A stretch of DNA of 64,000 nucleotides from Pseudomonas entomophila (GTDB lineage: Bacteria > Pseudomonadota > Gammaproteobacteria > Pseudomonadales > Pseudomonadaceae), in assembly GCF_023277925.1 (NCBI RefSeq), contig NZ_CP063832.1, positions 3,780,501 through 3,844,500 of the forward strand, written 5' to 3'. A program made the translations under genes and the position numbers. How positions within the stretch are numbered: the first letter of the stretch is position 1; every line of letters begins with the position of its first letter. The notes under the pieces were generated by a model, which was given only the letters and a program-made list of their open reading frames with translations, did no database searches and was not told where the DNA came from. Positions 39,920 to 48,755 of the stretch are shown here, piece after piece.

Positions 39920-42900
39920 ATGGCGACGACCACCCTTGGGGTCAAACTCGACGACCCGACCCGTGAGCGACTCAAAGCAGCTGCGCAATCCATTGACCGC
40001 ACGCCGCACTGGTTGATCAAGCAAGCGATCTTCAACTATCTCGAGAAGCTCGAGGGTGGCGCCACCCTGAACGAACTGAACGGCCACGTTGCCAGCCTCG
40101 GCGACGACGCTGGCGAAGTAGCCGCCGACCACGCCCACCAGTGCTTCCTGGAGTTCGCCGAAAGCATCCTGCCGCAATCGGTGCTGCGCTCGGCGATCAC
40201 CGCCGCCTACCGCCGTCCCGAGCAGGAAGTGGTACCCATGCTGCTGGAGCAGGCGCGCCTGCCGGCCGCGCAAGCCGAAGCCACCAACAAGCTGGCGGCA
40301 AGCCTGGCCGACAAGCTGCGCAACCAGAAGAGCGCCGGTGGCCGCGCCGGCATCGTCCAGGGGCTGCTGCAGGAGTTCTCACTGTCCTCGCAGGAAGGCG
40401 TGGCCCTGATGTGCCTGGCCGAAGCCCTGCTGCGCATCCCCGACAAAGGCACCCGTGACGCGCTGATCCGCGACAAGATCAGCACCGGCAACTGGCAGCC
40501 GCACCTGGGCAACAGCCCGTCGCTGTTCGTCAACGCCGCCACCTGGGGCCTGCTGCTGACCGGCAAGCTGGTCAGCACCCACAACGAATCCGGCCTGACC
40601 TCCTCGCTCACCCGCATCATCGGCAAGAGCGGCGAGCCGATGATCCGCAAGGGTGTCGACATGGCCATGCGCCTGATGGGCGAGCAGTTCGTCACTGGCG
40701 AGACCATCGCCGAAGCCCTGGCCAACGCCAGCAAGTTCGAAGCCAAGGGCTTCCGCTACAGCTATGACATGCTCGGCGAAGCGGCCCTGACCGAGCACGA
40801 CGCGCAGAAGTACCTGGCCTCCTACGAGCAGGCGATCCACTCGATCGGCAAGGCTTCCCATGGCCGTGGCATCTATGAAGGCCCAGGCATCTCGATCAAG
40901 CTGTCGGCCCTGCACCCGCGCTACAGCCGCGCCCAGTACGAGCGCGTGATGAACGAGCTGTACCCGCGCCTGCTGTCGCTGACCCTGCTGGCCAAGCAGT
41001 ACGACATCGGCCTGAACATCGACGCCGAAGAGGCTGACCGCCTGGAGCTGTCGCTGGACCTGCTCGAGCGCCTGTGCTTCGAACCGTCGCTGGCCGGCTG
41101 GAACGGTATCGGCTTCGTTATCCAGGCCTACCAGAAGCGCTGCCCGTACGTGATCGACTACGTCATCGACCTGGCCAAGCGCAGCCGCCACCGCCTGATG
41201 ATCCGCCTGGTGAAGGGTGCCTACTGGGACAGCGAGATCAAGCGCGCCCAGGTCGAGGGCCTGGAAGGCTACCCGGTCTACACCCGCAAGGTGTACACCG
41301 ACGTCTCTTATATCGCCTGCGCCCGCAAGCTGCTGTCGGTGCCAGAAGCCATCTACCCACAGTTCGCCACCCACAACGCCCACACGCTGTCGGCCATCTA
41401 CCAGATCGCCGGCCAGAACTACTACCCAGGCCAATACGAGTTCCAGTGCCTGCACGGCATGGGCGAACCGTTGTACGAGCAGGTTGTAGGCAAGGTATCC
41501 GAAGGCAAGCTGAACCGTCCGTGCCGCGTGTACGCGCCGGTCGGTACTCACGAAACCCTGCTGGCCTACCTGGTGCGCCGCCTGCTGGAAAACGGCGCCA
41601 ACACCTCGTTCGTCAACCGCATCGCCGACCATTCGATCTCCATCCAGGAACTGGTCGCCGACCCGGTCGCCAGCATCGAGCGCATGGGCACCCAGGAAGG
41701 CAGCATTGGCCTGCCGCACCCACGCATCCCGATGCCGCGTGAGCTGTATGGCAGCGAGCGGGCCAACTCGGCCGGTATCGACATGGCCAACGAACACCGC
41801 CTGGCGTCGCTGTCCTGCGCCTTGCTGGCCACCGCCCACAACGACTGGAAAGCCACCCCGCTGCTGGGCTGCGCCGCCAGCGAACAAGCTGCCGTGCCGG
41901 TGCACAACCCGGCCGACCACCGCGATGTCGTGGGCCATGTACAGGAAGCCACTGTCGGCGACGTCGACAACGCCATCCAGTGCGCGCTGAACGCCGCGCC
42001 GATCTGGCAGGCCACCCCGCCGGCCGAGCGCGCCGCGATCCTCGAACGCGCCGCCGACCTGATGGAAGCCGACATCCAGCCGCTGATGGGCCTGCTGGTG
42101 CGCGAAGCCGGCAAGACCTACGCCAACGCCATCGCCGAAGTGCGCGAGGCCGTGGACTTCCTGCGCTACTACGCGGTGCAGGCACGCAACGACCTGCGCA
42201 ACGACAACTGCCGCCCGCTGGGCCCGGTGGTGTGCATCAGCCCGTGGAACTTCCCGCTGGCGATCTTCTCCGGCCAGGTGGCCGCGGCCCTGGCTGCCGG
42301 CAACCCGGTGCTGGCCAAGCCGGCCGAACAGACCCCACTGGTCGCTGCCCAAGCCGTGCGCCTGCTGCTGGAAGCCGGCATCCCCGAAGGCGTGCTGCAA
42401 CTGCTGCCGGGCCAAGGTGAAACCGTCGGTGCCGGCCTGGTTGGTGACGAGCGCGTCAAGGGCGTGATGTTCACCGGTTCCACCGAAGTCGCCCGCCTGC
42501 TGCAGCGCAACATCGCCGGGCGCCTGGACAACCACGGCCGCCCGATCCCGCTGATCGCCGAAACCGGTGGCCAGAACGCCATGATCGTCGACTCCTCGGC
42601 GCTGACCGAGCAGGTGGTGATCGACGTGGTGTCCTCCGCGTTCGACAGCGCCGGCCAGCGTTGCTCGGCCCTGCGCGTGCTGTGCTTGCAGGAAGACTCC
42701 GCCGACCGCGTGATCGAAATGCTCAAGGGCGCCATGGCCGAAAGCCGCCTGGGTAACCCCGAGCGCCTGTCCGTGGACATCGGCCCGGTGATCGACGCCG
42801 AAGCCAAGGCCGGCATCGAGAAGCACATCCAGGGCATGCGCGACAAAGGCCGGACGGTCTATCAAGTGGCCATCGCCGAAGGCGAAGAGATCAAGCGCGG

Positions 42901-43873
42901 CACCTTCGTGATGCCGACCCTGATCGAGCTGGAAAGCTTTGACGAGCTCAAGCGCGAGATCTTCGGCCCGGTGCTGCACGTGGTGCGCTACAACCGCAAA
43001 GACCTGGATCAGCTCATCGAGCAGATCAACGCCTCCGGCTACGGCCTGACCCTGGGCGTGCACACCCGCATCGACGAGACCATCGCCAAGGTGGTGGACA
43101 ACGTCAACGCCGGCAACATGTACGTCAACCGCAACATCGTCGGCGCCGTGGTCGGCGTGCAACCATTCGGTGGTGAAGGCTTGTCCGGCACCGGCCCGAA
43201 AGCCGGTGGCCCGCTGTACCTGTACCGCCTGCTGTCGACCCGTCCGGCCGACGCCATCGCCCGCCACTTCCAGGCCGACGATGCGCGCAACCAGGCCGAC
43301 ACCACCCTGCGCGACCAGCAGATCAAGCCGCTGACCACCCTCAAGACCTGGGCGGCCAGCAGCCAGATGAGCGACCTGGCCGCCCTGTGCGAGCAGTTCG
43401 CAGAACAGTCGCAGAGCGGTATCAGCCGCGTATTGCCTGGCCCGACCGGCGAGCGCAACACCTACACCGTGCTGCCGCGCGAGCACGTGCTGTGCCTGGC
43501 CGACAACGAAGCCGACCTGCTGGCCCAGCTTGCAGCGGTACTCTCGGTAGGCAGCTCGGCGGTATTCCAGGATGGCGAGCCGGCCAAGACCGTGCGTGCG
43601 CGCCTGCCGAAAGAGCTGCAAGCGAAGATCAAGCTGGTGGCCGACTGGAACAAGGACGACGTCGCCTTCGACGCGGTCATCCACCACGGTCACTCCGACC
43701 AGCTGCGCGGCGTCTGCGAGCAGGTGGCCAAGCGTGGCGGGGCGATCGTCGGCGTGCACGGGTTGTCGAGCGGCGATCACCAGATCGCCCTGGAGCGCCT
43801 GGTGATCGAGCGGGCGGTGAGCGTGAACACCGCTGCTGCGGGCGGTAACGCCAGCCTGATGACCATCGGCTGA
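39920..43873 (+). CDS. putA: Trifunctional proline dehydrogenase / P5C dehydrogenase / repressor
   Basis: PutA oxidises proline to glutamate in two steps and represses its own operon. The 1317-residue protein begins with a ribbon-helix-helix DNA-binding domain (residues 1-47, TTTLGVKLDDPTRERL). The FAD proline dehydrogenase barrel follows (about 265-610, with RLVKGAYWDSEIKRAQ). Then comes the NAD aldehyde dehydrogenase (about 660-1110), with TGGQNAMIVD and catalytic Cys915 in GQRCSALR. The C-terminal domain completes the trifunctional type. AGGA lies near the ATG at 39920, and a terminator follows the stop. It faces putP across the GTTGCA region. Confidence 0.98.
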   Translation: MATTTLGVKLDDPTRERLKAAAQSIDRTPHWLIKQAIFNYLEKLEGGATLNELNGHVASLGDDAGEVAADHAHQCFLEFAESILPQSVLRSAITAAYRRPEQEVVPMLLEQARLPAAQAEATNKLAASLADKLRNQKSAGGRAGIVQGLLQEFSLSSQEGVALMCLAEALLRIPDKGTRDALIRDKISTGNWQPHLGNSPSLFVNAATWGLLLTGKLVSTHNESGLTSSLTRIIGKSGEPMIRKGVDMAMRLMGEQFVTGETIAEALANASKFEAKGFRYSYDMLGEAALTEHDAQKYLASYEQAIHSIGKASHGRGIYEGPGISIKLSALHPRYSRAQYERVMNELYPRLLSLTLLAKQYDIGLNIDAEEADRLELSLDLLERLCFEPSLAGWNGIGFVIQAYQKRCPYVIDYVIDLAKRSRHRLMIRLVKGAYWDSEIKRAQVEGLEGYPVYTRKVYTDVSYIACARKLLSVPEAIYPQFATHNAHTLSAIYQIAGQNYYPGQYEFQCLHGMGEPLYEQVVGKVSEGKLNRPCRVYAPVGTHETLLAYLVRRLLENGANTSFVNRIADHSISIQELVADPVASIERMGTQEGSIGLPHPRIPMPRELYGSERANSAGIDMANEHRLASLSCALLATAHNDWKATPLLGCAASEQAAVPVHNPADHRDVVGHVQEATVGDVDNAIQCALNAAPIWQATPPAERAAILERAADLMEADIQPLMGLLVREAGKTYANAIAEVREAVDFLRYYAVQARNDLRNDNCRPLGPVVCISPWNFPLAIFSGQVAAALAAGNPVLAKPAEQTPLVAAQAVRLLLEAGIPEGVLQLLPGQGETVGAGLVGDERVKGVMFTGSTEVARLLQRNIAGRLDNHGRPIPLIAETGGQNAMIVDSSALTEQVVIDVVSSAFDSAGQRCSALRVLCLQEDSADRVIEMLKGAMAESRLGNPERLSVDIGPVIDAEAKAGIEKHIQGMRDKGRTVYQVAIAEGEEIKRGTFVMPTLIELESFDELKREIFGPVLHVVRYNRKDLDQLIEQINASGYGLTLGVHTRIDETIAKVVDNVNAGNMYVNRNIVGAVVGVQPFGGEGLSGTGPKAGGPLYLYRLLSTRPADAIARHFQADDARNQADTTLRDQQIKPLTTLKTWAASSQMSDLAALCEQFAEQSQSGISRVLPGPTGERNTYTVLPREHVLCLADNEADLLAQLAAVLSVGSSAVFQDGEPAKTVRARLPKELQAKIKLVADWNKDDVAFDAVIHHGHSDQLRGVCEQVAKRGGAIVGVHGLSSGDHQIALERLVIERAVSVNTAAAGGNASLMTIG

Positions 43874-43893
43874 CGCTGACGGTCGTTGAACAG

Positions 43894-43922
43894 AAAAAGG
43901 AGAGCGCAGGCTCTCCTTTTTT
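43894..43922 (+). terminator. putA terminator
   Basis: AAAAAGGAGAGC pairs with GCTCTCCTTTTT around a GCAG loop and ends in a T run, 20 bases past the putA stop. Confidence 0.92.
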
Positions 43923-43925
43923 ATT

Positions 43926-43970
43926 GGCCCCCCTCGCGGGCCTCTTCGCAGGTAAACCCGCTCCCACTAA
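43926..43970. repeat. Single REP unit downstream of putA
   Basis: CCTCGCGGGCCTCTTCGCAGG and TAAACCCGCTCCCAC match the common Pseudomonas REP unit. There is only one copy here, at the edge of the AT-richer cassette. Confidence 0.7.
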
Positions 43971-44013
43971 TACAGCGCTAGGCCTTCGAGGGAACAGGGA
44001 TAACCATACGAGT

Positions 44014-44442
44014 CTAGCGGGCACTTCTAAAGACCCAGAGACTCCAGACCTTCACCAGCTCGGTTACGACCACCCATGCGATCAGTTGCACCGACCCGGC
44101 CGCGAAATGGAAACCCGCATAAGACAAGAGCACAGACACCGAAGGAACGAACAAGAAGAGCCTGAGTGGCAACTGTACCCATACCAGCCTCTGCCCCCAC
44201 ATGCTTCGACGCATAAGCAGGATGCTGCTTGCGATGATCGACAACTGCAGCACCCATCCGAGTACTACAAATGCGATCGCATAATCACCGTGGTCGTCGA
44301 TCAGTCGCATTGCACTCAGCGCATCAGAGTAGAACGGGGCGTTGCCTCGCAAAATACTGCTTAGCACATAATCAAGAAGATAAAGCACATCCAGCACGCC
44401 CCACCCCCACCAGATATACTTGTTTGACGCAGGAGCACTCAC
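44014..44442 (-). CDS. Four-helix membrane protein of unknown function
   Basis: This 142-residue protein has about four membrane helices (near 10-28, 53-76, 86-105 and 112-137) and almost no soluble part. It starts at GTG 44442, immediately after the TAA of the upstream gene (TAAGTG), with GGAGA inside that gene, so the two are translationally coupled. I do not recognise a named family, though small four-helix proteins beginning like YIWWGWGVLDVLYLLDYVL occur in pseudomonads. As a coupled partner of an unknown soluble protein it could be an immunity protein, which is inference. Local base use is less GC-rich than in the flanking genes. Confidence 0.65.
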   Translation of the reverse strand: MSAPASNKYIWWGWGVLDVLYLLDYVLSSILRGNAPFYSDALSAMRLIDDHGDYAIAFVVLGWVLQLSIIASSILLMRRSMWGQRLVWVQLPLRLFLFVPSVSVLLSYAGFHFAAGSVQLIAWVVVTELVKVWSLWVFRSAR

Positions 44443-45228
44443 TTAATTTCTCCGTTCGAAAATCTTGTCAGGTGTTGCTGGCACCCAGTGCCAAGACTGA
44501 CCTTTCAACGCCCAATGATCATCTGCCTCGACATACTTCTGGGTCGTCCTCTTGAGCTCACCATAACGATGAATAGCCGAGCCCAGCTCAAAACTTTTTT
44601 CATCCATACTCAATCCGACCCACTCATGTATAAGTGTACGGCGTGTATTGGCCCAGTCCTTGCCATCGGAGAAGATCACCCCACCTTCATTGGAGATTGT
44701 GCCGCTCCTGTTCGCGGTAATTGCCAACATGTTCCAAAGTACATCATGATCAATGCTTTTCAGCACCCATTTTCCCGGCCCTGTGCCCGCCGCCACCTGC
44801 AAAGCATGATCAGAAACTCGTGACGAATTACGCGCTATAACCCCACTGGAGTCTCCGCGTTGAGGGTACATGTGACCAGTCCTCAAGCTGGAGCTGTCCG
44901 GCCTGTACGGACTGAATGGGTTTGAGCACGCGAGCAGCCACTCAGCGTTTTCGACTTTTTCCAAAATGATCCCTTTCGGCAGCGGCTCCAAGCACTGACT
45001 GGGATAGAAACCCATCTCAAGGATCAATTCTGTCAGCCCAAAAATCTCATCGGGATCCAACAGCGCTTGCTCGACATGTGAAACCGCGAAAAAAGGGTTC
45101 TCGAATTGACTATCTGGATAAAGGTAAATCTTATAACGAGGTATGAGTCGCATGAGGTTCTTCAACTTCAGAAGGAGCACCAAGTGAATCGCAACAGCCT
45201 CAATCAAGGATTGCCAGGTAATTCCCAC
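44443..45228 (-). CDS. Unknown protein coupled to a membrane protein
   Basis: A GTG at 45228 gives 261 residues; an ATG at 45153 (MRLIPRYKIYLYPD) would give 236. The longer form starts with a hydrophobic stretch (SLIEAVAIHLVLLLKL) that could be a membrane anchor or merely upstream sequence. The rest is soluble, Trp-rich towards the end (DDHWALKGQSWHWVPATPDK), with an EWLLACSNPFSPYRPDSSS segment near residue 95. No catalytic motif is apparent. Hand counts of two 60-base lines here give 43-52% G+C, against 75% for a line in putA. The gene and its partner lie between putA and a decayed copy of the putA end. Confidence 0.6.
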   Translation of the reverse strand: MGITWQSLIEAVAIHLVLLLKLKNLMRLIPRYKIYLYPDSQFENPFFAVSHVEQALLDPDEIFGLTELILEMGFYPSQCLEPLPKGIILEKVENAEWLLACSNPFSPYRPDSSSLRTGHMYPQRGDSSGVIARNSSRVSDHALQVAAGTGPGKWVLKSIDHDVLWNMLAITANRSGTISNEGGVIFSDGKDWANTRRTLIHEWVGLSMDEKSFELGSAIHRYGELKRTTQKYVEADDHWALKGQSWHWVPATPDKIFERRN

Positions 45229-45250
45229 GCTAACGTAGGAAGGCTCCTAG

Positions 45251-45348
45251 TATTTCGCGAAGCATTCCGAAGCCATCACCGCCGTGCATGGGTTATCGAG
45301 CGGACGATGTACTTAGACTCTACGCCTGTCGGTGTAACGCCAGCTTGA
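45251..45348 (+). pseudogene. Decayed duplicate of the putA 3' end
   Basis: Read in frame from 45257 the DNA encodes AKHSEAITAVHGLSSG, matching residues 1270-1285 of the intact PutA (AKRGGAIVGVHGLSSG) at 11 of 16 positions. At base level 21 of 26 match around the VHGLSSG part. A second block, 45331-45348, resembles the last putA codons (GGTAACGCCAGCCTGA). The stretch between is shorter than in putA and contains stops. The fragment lies in the same orientation as putA, just beyond the two-gene cassette. Confidence 0.65.
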
Positions 45349-45485
45349 AAGAACTCCATCGCGGGCCACACGAAGCACGCTCGGACCATTGTGATTTCTG
45401 AACCCATATCACCCAAACCAATTAACCTGTCCCCTGCCGCGCCACCCCGCCTAGACTCGCTGCATCCCGAACCAGGAATGCCGCC

Positions 45486-47282
45486 ATGTCCGAGCAACTT
45501 CTCAGCAGCCGCAACCTCGCCTTCGAACTCTACGAGGTCCTCGACGCCGAGGCCCTGACCCAGCGCCCGCGCTTCGCCGAGCACAGCCGCGAGACCTTCG
45601 ACGCCGCGCTGACCACCGCCCGCAACATTGCCGAGAAGTACTTCGCCCCGCACAACCGCAAGGGCGACGAGCATGAGCCGCGCTACGTGAACGGCCGTGC
45701 CGAGCTGATCCCGGAGGTGAAGCCTGCGGTGGACGCCTTCCTCGAAGCCGGCTTGCTCAACGCCAACCGTGATTTCGAAGTCGGCGGCATGCAGTTGCCC
45801 AGCCTGGTATCGCAAGCCTGCTTCGCCCACTTCCAGGCCGCCAACGCCGGCACCACGGCCTACCCGTTTCTGACCATGGGCGCCGCCAACCTGATCGAGC
45901 GCTTCGCCAGCGAAGAGCACAAGCGCCTGTTCCTGCAACCGATGATCGAAGGCCGCTACTTCGGCACCATGGCCCTGACCGAACCGCACGCGGGTTCCTC
46001 CCTGGCGGATATCCGCACCCGTGCCGAGCCAGCCAGCGACGGCACCTACCGGCTCAAGGGCAACAAGATCTTCATCTCCGGCGGTGACCACGAGTTGTCG
46101 GAGAACATCGTGCACATGGTCCTGGCCAAGCTGCCGGACGCACCGCCAGGGGTGAAGGGCATCTCGCTGTTCATCGTGCCCAAGTACCTGGTCAACGCCG
46201 ATGGCAGCCTGGGCCCACGCAACGATGTGCTGCTGGCCGGCCTGTTCCACAAGATGGGCTGGCGCGGCACCACCTCCACCGCGCTGAACTTCGGTGACAA
46301 CGGCCAGTGCGTCGGCTACCTGGTGGGCCAGCCACACCAGGGCCTGGCCTGCATGTTCCAGATGATGAACGAAGCGCGCATCGGCGTCGGCATGGGCGCG
46401 GTGATGCTGGGTTATGCCGGCTACCTCTATTCACTGGACTACGCCCGCCAGCGCCCGCAAGGCCGCCTGCCGGAGAACAAGGACCCGCACAGCCCCGCCG
46501 TGCCGATCATCGAGCATAGCGACGTGAAGCGCATGCTGCTGGCACAGAAGTCTTATGTAGAAGGCGCCTTCGACCTGGGGCTGTACGCCGCGCGGCTGTT
46601 CGACGACACCCACACCGCGGCGGATGAACACGCACGTAGGCAAGCCCTGGAACTGCTCGACCTGCTCACTCCCATCGTCAAGTCCTGGCCATCGGCGTTC
46701 TGCCTCAAGGCCAACGAACTCGCGATCCAGATCCTCGGCGGCCATGGCTATACCCGCGAGTACCCGGTCGAGCAGTACTACCGCGACAACCGCTTGAACC
46801 CGATCCACGAAGGTACCGAAGGTATCCAGTCCCTCGACCTGCTCGGGCGCAAGCTGGCACAGAACAATGGCGCTGGCCTCAAGCAGCTGATCCGCCTGAT
46901 TGCCGGCACCTGCGAACGCGCCAGCCATCACCCGAACCTCGACCCGCTGCGTCAGCCGCTGGAGCAACTGGCCAACCGCCTGCAAGCGGTAACGCTCACC
47001 CTGCTCGGCGACCTGGCCAGCGGCAAGCTCGCCGGCGCGCTGGCCAACTCGGCGCTGTACCTCAAGGTATTCGGCCACTGCGTGATCGGCTGGCGCTGGC
47101 TGGAACAGGCCATACATGCCGAGGTTGGCCTGCTCAAGGGCAGCGACCGCGACTTCTACCTGGGCAAGCTCCAGGCCGCGCGTTATTTCCTTACCTGGGA
47201 AGTGCCGGGCTGCCATAATGACCTCGCATTGCTCGAGGCCCGCGACGACACCTGCCTCGCCATGCAAGCGGGGTGGTTCTAG
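45486..47282 (+). CDS. Acyl-CoA dehydrogenase with C-terminal extension
   Basis: This 598-residue flavoenzyme is longer than the usual 380-residue acyl-CoA dehydrogenases. It has FAD-binding MALTEPHAGSSLADI near residue 162 and NKIFISGGDHELSENIVHM. The YYRDNRLNPIHEGTEGIQ segment near 430 holds the likely catalytic Glu (HEGT). The final 130 residues form an additional helical domain, as in the long family found in pseudomonads and some other bacteria. It probably oxidises a medium- or long-chain acyl-CoA; chain length cannot be read. The TldD-like gene follows after 30 bases. Confidence 0.9.
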   Translation: MSEQLLSSRNLAFELYEVLDAEALTQRPRFAEHSRETFDAALTTARNIAEKYFAPHNRKGDEHEPRYVNGRAELIPEVKPAVDAFLEAGLLNANRDFEVGGMQLPSLVSQACFAHFQAANAGTTAYPFLTMGAANLIERFASEEHKRLFLQPMIEGRYFGTMALTEPHAGSSLADIRTRAEPASDGTYRLKGNKIFISGGDHELSENIVHMVLAKLPDAPPGVKGISLFIVPKYLVNADGSLGPRNDVLLAGLFHKMGWRGTTSTALNFGDNGQCVGYLVGQPHQGLACMFQMMNEARIGVGMGAVMLGYAGYLYSLDYARQRPQGRLPENKDPHSPAVPIIEHSDVKRMLLAQKSYVEGAFDLGLYAARLFDDTHTAADEHARRQALELLDLLTPIVKSWPSAFCLKANELAIQILGGHGYTREYPVEQYYRDNRLNPIHEGTEGIQSLDLLGRKLAQNNGAGLKQLIRLIAGTCERASHHPNLDPLRQPLEQLANRLQAVTLTLLGDLASGKLAGALANSALYLKVFGHCVIGWRWLEQAIHAEVGLLKGSDRDFYLGKLQAARYFLTWEVPGCHNDLALLEARDDTCLAMQAGWF

Positions 47283-47312
47283 GGGGAGCCACCGCACACA
47301 CGGAGGTTTCCA

Positions 47313-48755
47313 ATGTTCGACTCCTGCACCCTGCTGCGCCAACGCTTCAAAGCACTGCGCAGCACGGCCGAACTGTTCTCGCTTCGCCACGTGAAACAAT
47401 CGCACCAGTCACTGTCGGTTCGGCGCAATGTCGCCGAGCCGCCCTTCTTCAGCCAGGACGAGGGCGCCATGCTCACCGTGCGGGTTGCCGGCGTCGAGGC
47501 CTACGCGGCCACCGCCGACCTTTCCCAGGCAGGCCTGCAACACGCCCTGGAACAGGCCGAGGCGCTGGCCCGGCGGATCAAGGCCAGCAGCCTGCTCGAC
47601 CTGAGCGGCCAACCGGCGCCAACCGGTCGTCACGATCACGTCTCACCCAACTTCGAACAGGCGCTGCCCAACCTCGCCGACTGCCTGGCACTGCTGGCCG
47701 CCGAATCGGCCAGCGTGCCGAAGGACAGCCGCCTGGTGGACTGGCAGGCGAGCCTGGGCATCAGCCTGGTCGAGCAGACCTACCTGAACTCCGCCGGTGC
47801 CGAACTGCGCCACGCCCAGCGCTTCGTCTACCCGGGCCTGGGCGTCACCGCCAGCGACGGCCAGGACAGCCAGAGCCGCAGCCTGGGCCGGGAGAACTTC
47901 GGCCAGCAAGGCGGCTTCGAGGTGATCGAGCGCTGCGGCCTGGTCGGTGCGGCGCGCCGTGTGGCCGACGAGGCCCTGCAATTGCTGCTGGCCCCCAATA
48001 CGCCGAGCGGCCAGCGCGACCTGCTGCTGATGCCCGACCAGATGATGCTGCAGATCCATGAATCCATCGGTCACCCGCTGGAGATGGACCGCATCCTTGG
48101 CGACGAGCGCAACTACGCCGGCACCAGCTTCGTCAAAGCCGCTGATTTTGGTCATCTGCAATACGGCTCGACATTGCTCAACGTCACCTTCGACCCGACC
48201 ATCGGCGAAGAGCTGGCCAGCTACAGCTTCGACGATGACGGCACCCCGGCCAGCAAGCAGTACCTGATTCGCGACGGCCTGTTGGTCCGCCCCCTGGGCG
48301 GCGCGCTGTCGCAGCTGCGCTCGGGCCTGGATGGTGTCGCCAACAGCCGCGCCTGCGGCTGGAACCGGGCGCCGATCGACCGCATGGCCAACCTCAACAT
48401 CGAACCGGGCGACCAGTCGCTGGAGCAGTTGGTCGGGGGGATCGAGCACGGCATCCTGATGCGCACCAACCGCTCCTGGTCCATCGACGATGCGCGCAAC
48501 AAGTTCCAGTTTGGGTGCGAGTGGGGGCAGTTGATCGAGAACGGCGAACTCAAGGGCGTGGTGAAGAACCCGAACTACCGCGGCATCTCCGCCGACTTCT
48601 GGCGCAATCTGTCGGCGGTCGGCGACGGTAGTACCTTCCAGGTGCTTGGCACGCCCAACTGCGGCAAGGGCGAGCCCAACCAGGTGGTGCGGGTCGGCCA
48701 TGCCTCGCCGGCCTGTGTGTTCCGCCAGATCGACGTCTTCGGGGGGGATGCCTGA
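47313..48755 (+). CDS. TldD/PmbA-family metalloprotease, TldD-like subunit
   Basis: This 480-residue protein carries the TldD zinc motif HESIGH at 249-254 in QIHESIGHPLEMDRI, with the downstream YSFDDDGTPASKQYLI. In E. coli TldD pairs with TldE (PmbA) to degrade unfolded peptides and mature microcin B17. Its stop overlaps the start of a TldE-like gene by one base, so the two subunits are made together. The first 50 residues (MFDSCTLLRQRFKALRSTAELF) include a run uncommon in TldD. The symbol is left open because the usual tldD of pseudomonads lies in a different context. Confidence 0.85.
   Translation: MFDSCTLLRQRFKALRSTAELFSLRHVKQSHQSLSVRRNVAEPPFFSQDEGAMLTVRVAGVEAYAATADLSQAGLQHALEQAEALARRIKASSLLDLSGQPAPTGRHDHVSPNFEQALPNLADCLALLAAESASVPKDSRLVDWQASLGISLVEQTYLNSAGAELRHAQRFVYPGLGVTASDGQDSQSRSLGRENFGQQGGFEVIERCGLVGAARRVADEALQLLLAPNTPSGQRDLLLMPDQMMLQIHESIGHPLEMDRILGDERNYAGTSFVKAADFGHLQYGSTLLNVTFDPTIGEELASYSFDDDGTPASKQYLIRDGLLVRPLGGALSQLRSGLDGVANSRACGWNRAPIDRMANLNIEPGDQSLEQLVGGIEHGILMRTNRSWSIDDARNKFQFGCEWGQLIENGELKGVVKNPNYRGISADFWRNLSAVGDGSTFQVLGTPNCGKGEPNQVVRVGHASPACVFRQIDVFGGDA

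Noticed and set aside
40379..43780. Open frame of over 1100 codons opposite putA
   Set aside because: It is the antisense shadow of putA; composition is Val/Gly/His/Gln-rich without domains.
44014..45348. Cassette as an insertion sequence
   Set aside because: No transposase, terminal inverted repeats or target duplication could be seen; the border is a putA fragment instead.
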